64,000 nt of DNA, taken from NCBI RefSeq assembly GCF_002754475.1, contig NZ_PEFL01000001.1, positions 2,480,001-2,544,000 of the forward strand, given 5' to 3'. This stretch comes from Comamonas sp. 26. GTDB taxonomy: Bacteria; Pseudomonadota; Gammaproteobacteria; Burkholderiales; Burkholderiaceae_C. A model generated the notes under the pieces. The model searched no databases. It saw nothing but the letters and a program-made list of their open reading frames with translations, and was not told the origin of the DNA. Both the position numbers and the translations under genes were made by a program. Shown here piece after piece: positions 62,057 through 64,000 of the stretch. Positions within the stretch are counted from its first letter, which is position 1. Each line of letters opens with the position of its first letter.

Positions 62057-63151
62057 ATGTCATTGCTACAAGCTTCTTCAAAGATCGCCATTCTGGGCGG
62101 CGGCCTCATGGGTCGCCTCCTGTCCTTGGCGCTGGCCCAGCGCGGTCACTCCATTGATCTCTATGACGCTCATGGCCCGCAAGGCGATGGCGCTGCCGCA
62201 CGCGTGGCCGCTGCCATGCTCGCGCCGCTGGCCGAGTCGGCCATTACCGAGCCCGGCGTGGTGCGCATGGGTCAGCACGCGTTGAACCGCTGGCCCGAGC
62301 TGATCGGTCAGCTGAACCAGCCGGTGTTTCTGCAGCAAAACGGCACGCTGATTCTCTGGCACCGCCAGGATCAGAGCGACGCCGCACGCTTTTTTGGCCT
62401 GCTGGAGAAAAACCGCCGCATCAACCCCAGCCTGCCGGCCATGGAAGAAAAAACGGGCGCTGCGCTGCAGGAATGCGAGCCCGCGCTGCAAGGCCGCTTC
62501 AATCAGGCCGTCTATCTGCCCGGTGAAGGCCAGTTGGACAACCGCCAGCTGCTGGCTGCGCTGGTGGAAAAACTCAGCGCTCTGGGCGTCAACCTGCACT
62601 GGGACAGCCCGCGCGAGCTGAGCGACTTCCGCCCCGGCGAAGCAGGTCAGCCCGACTTTGTGTTTGATTGCCGGGGTCTGGGCGCCCGCACGCAGTGGAA
62701 GGATTTGCGCGGCATTCGCGGCGAGGTGGTGCGCATTCATGCGCCTGAAGTCACGCTAGCCCGCCCCACGCGCTTGATTCATCCGCGCTACCCCATCTAT
62801 ATCGCGCCCAAGGAAGATCACCTGTTCGTCATTGGCGCCACCGAGATCGAGTCCGACGATATGTCGCCCGCCAGCGTGCGCTCGACGCTGGAGCTACTCT
62901 CCGCAGCCTACACCGTACACCCCGGCTTTGCCGAAGGCCGGATTGTGGAGATCGCCACCCAGTGCCGCCCCACCCTGCCCGATAATCTGCCCGCCGTACG
63001 CCTGATGGCCCCGCGCACCATGGAAGTCAACGGTCTGTACCGCCACGGCTTCATGATCTCGCCCGCCATGCTGGACGTGGTGCTGGAGCTGGTGGACCAC
63101 AATGACTCGCCACTGGCCCGCGAATTTGATGTCGCAATCCACCGCGCCTAG
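62057..63151 (+). CDS. thiO: Glycine oxidase ThiO (FAD-dependent)
   Basis: Oxidises glycine to the imine needed for the thiazole of thiamine. 364 residues of the DAO family. The FAD-binding GxGxxG is KIAILGGGLMGRLLSLALA near the N-terminus, followed by AAARVAAAMLAPLAES. Near the C-terminus CRPTLPDNLPAVRLM and NGLYRHGFMISPAMLD form the conserved FAD/substrate region. The start is ATG 62057. It is first in the thiO-thiS-thiG operon behind a TPP riboswitch. Confidence 0.93.
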   Translation: MSLLQASSKIAILGGGLMGRLLSLALAQRGHSIDLYDAHGPQGDGAAARVAAAMLAPLAESAITEPGVVRMGQHALNRWPELIGQLNQPVFLQQNGTLILWHRQDQSDAARFFGLLEKNRRINPSLPAMEEKTGAALQECEPALQGRFNQAVYLPGEGQLDNRQLLAALVEKLSALGVNLHWDSPRELSDFRPGEAGQPDFVFDCRGLGARTQWKDLRGIRGEVVRIHAPEVTLARPTRLIHPRYPIYIAPKEDHLFVIGATEIESDDMSPASVRSTLELLSAAYTVHPGFAEGRIVEIATQCRPTLPDNLPAVRLMAPRTMEVNGLYRHGFMISPAMLDVVLELVDHNDSPLAREFDVAIHRA

Positions 63152-63259
63152 AGCACCTGAGCCTGAACTTTGGCGCACAGCACTTGCACCCGCAGCGCGC
63201 ACAAGCAATGCGGCGCATGGGTTTAAGTTAGCGCCAGCCTATTTTTTCGTTGTAAAGCC

Positions 63260-63457
63260 ATGAAGATCACCCTCAACCAGCAAGCCACCGACCTGCAAGC
63301 CAACGCCACCGTGGCCGATGCGCTGGCGCAAATGCAGGCCAAGCCCCCATTTGCCGTGGCGGTCAATACGATTTTTGTGCCCAGGACACAGTACGCGGCT
63401 CACAGGCTCAACGAGGGCGACAAGATGGAAGTCATCTCCCCCGTCACCGGCGGCTAA
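63260..63457 (+). CDS. thiS: Sulfur carrier protein ThiS
   Basis: A 65-residue ubiquitin-like sulfur carrier. It ends in the required Gly-Gly (SPVTGG), which is thiocarboxylated before sulfur transfer to the thiazole. MKITLNQQATDLQANATVAD is the typical opening. It lies 18 bp before thiG. Confidence 0.96.
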   Translation: MKITLNQQATDLQANATVADALAQMQAKPPFAVAVNTIFVPRTQYAAHRLNEGDKMEVISPVTGG

Positions 63458-63475
63458 AACCGACAAGAACAAATC

Positions 63476-64000
63476 ATGAACACCAAGACTACCGACGACG
63501 CACTGGTTCTCTACGGCCAGCGCTTTGAAAGCCGCCTGCTGCTGGGCACTTCGCGCTATCCATCGCCAGCGATTCTGGAAGCGGCTGTTGAGCGCTCCAA
63601 GCCCGCCATGGTCACCGCTTCGCTGCGCCGCCAGGGCAGCAATACGGCCGATGCCGCCGAAAACGGTGCCAGTTTCTGGGAGCTGCTGCGCAAGCTGAAC
63701 GTGCCCGTGCTGCCCAATACCGCTGGCTGCATGACGATTCAGGAAGCCATCACCACGGCCCAGATGGCCCGTGAAGTGTTTGACACCCCGTGGATCAAGC
63801 TGGAGCTGATCGGCGACGACTACACGCTGCAGCCCGATACGCTGAACCTGGTCGAAGCCGCCTCCATCCTCATCAAGGACGGCTTTCAGGTGCTGCCCTA
63901 CACCACCTACGACCTGGTGCTGTGCCAGAAGCTGGTGGACGTGGGCTGCCAGGCCGTCATGCCCTGGGCCGCGCCCATTGGCACGGGCCGTGGTCCCGTC
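63476..64000 (+). CDS. thiG: Thiazole synthase ThiG (5' part, cut by window end)
   Basis: Forms the thiazole phosphate from deoxyxylulose phosphate, dehydroglycine and ThiS thiocarboxylate. 175 residues are visible and the gene runs off the window. Visible motifs are [58 protein letters not shown] with the Schiff-base Lys, and [12 protein letters not shown]. Part of the thiO-thiS-thiG operon. Confidence 0.95.
   Translation, partial: MNTKTTDDALVLYGQRFESRLLLGTSRYPSPAILEAAVERSKPAMVTASLRRQGSNTADAAENGASFWELLRKLNVPVLPNTAGCMTIQEAITTAQMAREVFDTPWIKLELIGDDYTLQPDTLNLVEAASILIKDGFQVLPYTTYDLVLCQKLVDVGCQAVMPWAAPIGTGRGPV

Overview
The window reads as chromosomal DNA of a betaproteobacterium in the family Comamonadaceae, most likely Comamonas or a close relative. 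This is inferred from the protein sequences, from synteny (yciB-bolA-ppiC, a liv-type transporter beside beta-oxidation genes, thiO-thiS-thiG behind a TPP riboswitch) and from a short interspersed repeat that I associate with this family. No database search was run.

Positions 1-10000 are accessory and visibly more AT-rich. They hold a frameshifted HEPN-like gene, a PAS-PAS-GGDEF diguanylate cyclase, an H-NS-type nucleoid protein, and the wreck of a Mu-like prophage: a truncated D12 adenine methylase facing broken gemA and mor genes, plus a second copy of the methylase 3' end. A TonB siderophore receptor operon (DUF2946 protein, receptor, PepSY membrane protein) follows. Two diverged direct copies of an unidentified sequence, near 1187-1320 and 9788-9925, bracket this region.

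Positions 10200-36500 are ordinary chromosome: aromatic ring-opening dioxygenase, Fe-superoxide dismutase, exonuclease VII large subunit, ExbB/ExbD, Dyp peroxidase, tRNA-Val(GAC), exonuclease I, two sirtuins of different classes, cardiolipin synthase, small signalling genes, a split chromate transporter, a hybrid histidine kinase, RlmB, SstT, a YbbA-type ATPase divergent from a TesA-type esterase, cystathionine beta-lyase, a BON lipoprotein, an MFS transporter and a patatin-like lipoprotein.

Positions 36500-51100 form a one-strand catabolic block: acyl-CoA dehydrogenase, thiolase, FadB-type multifunctional protein, a branched-chain-type ABC transporter (livF, livG, livM, livH) with two tandem substrate-binding proteins, and an acyl-CoA ligase. 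Together they suggest uptake, activation and beta-oxidation of a carboxylic acid; the substrate is not known.

Positions 51300-64000 carry selO-msrB, yciB-bolA-ppiC, an ECF sigma factor with a probable anti-sigma factor and a conserved secreted protein, and thiamine genes. Two TPP riboswitches precede cytX and thiO-thiS-thiG, and thiD is divergent from thiO. The window ends inside thiG.

The most interesting non-gene signal is a hairpin-forming repeat of about 50 bp in at least ten places, mostly between genes but also in frame inside xseA and the anti-sigma gene.
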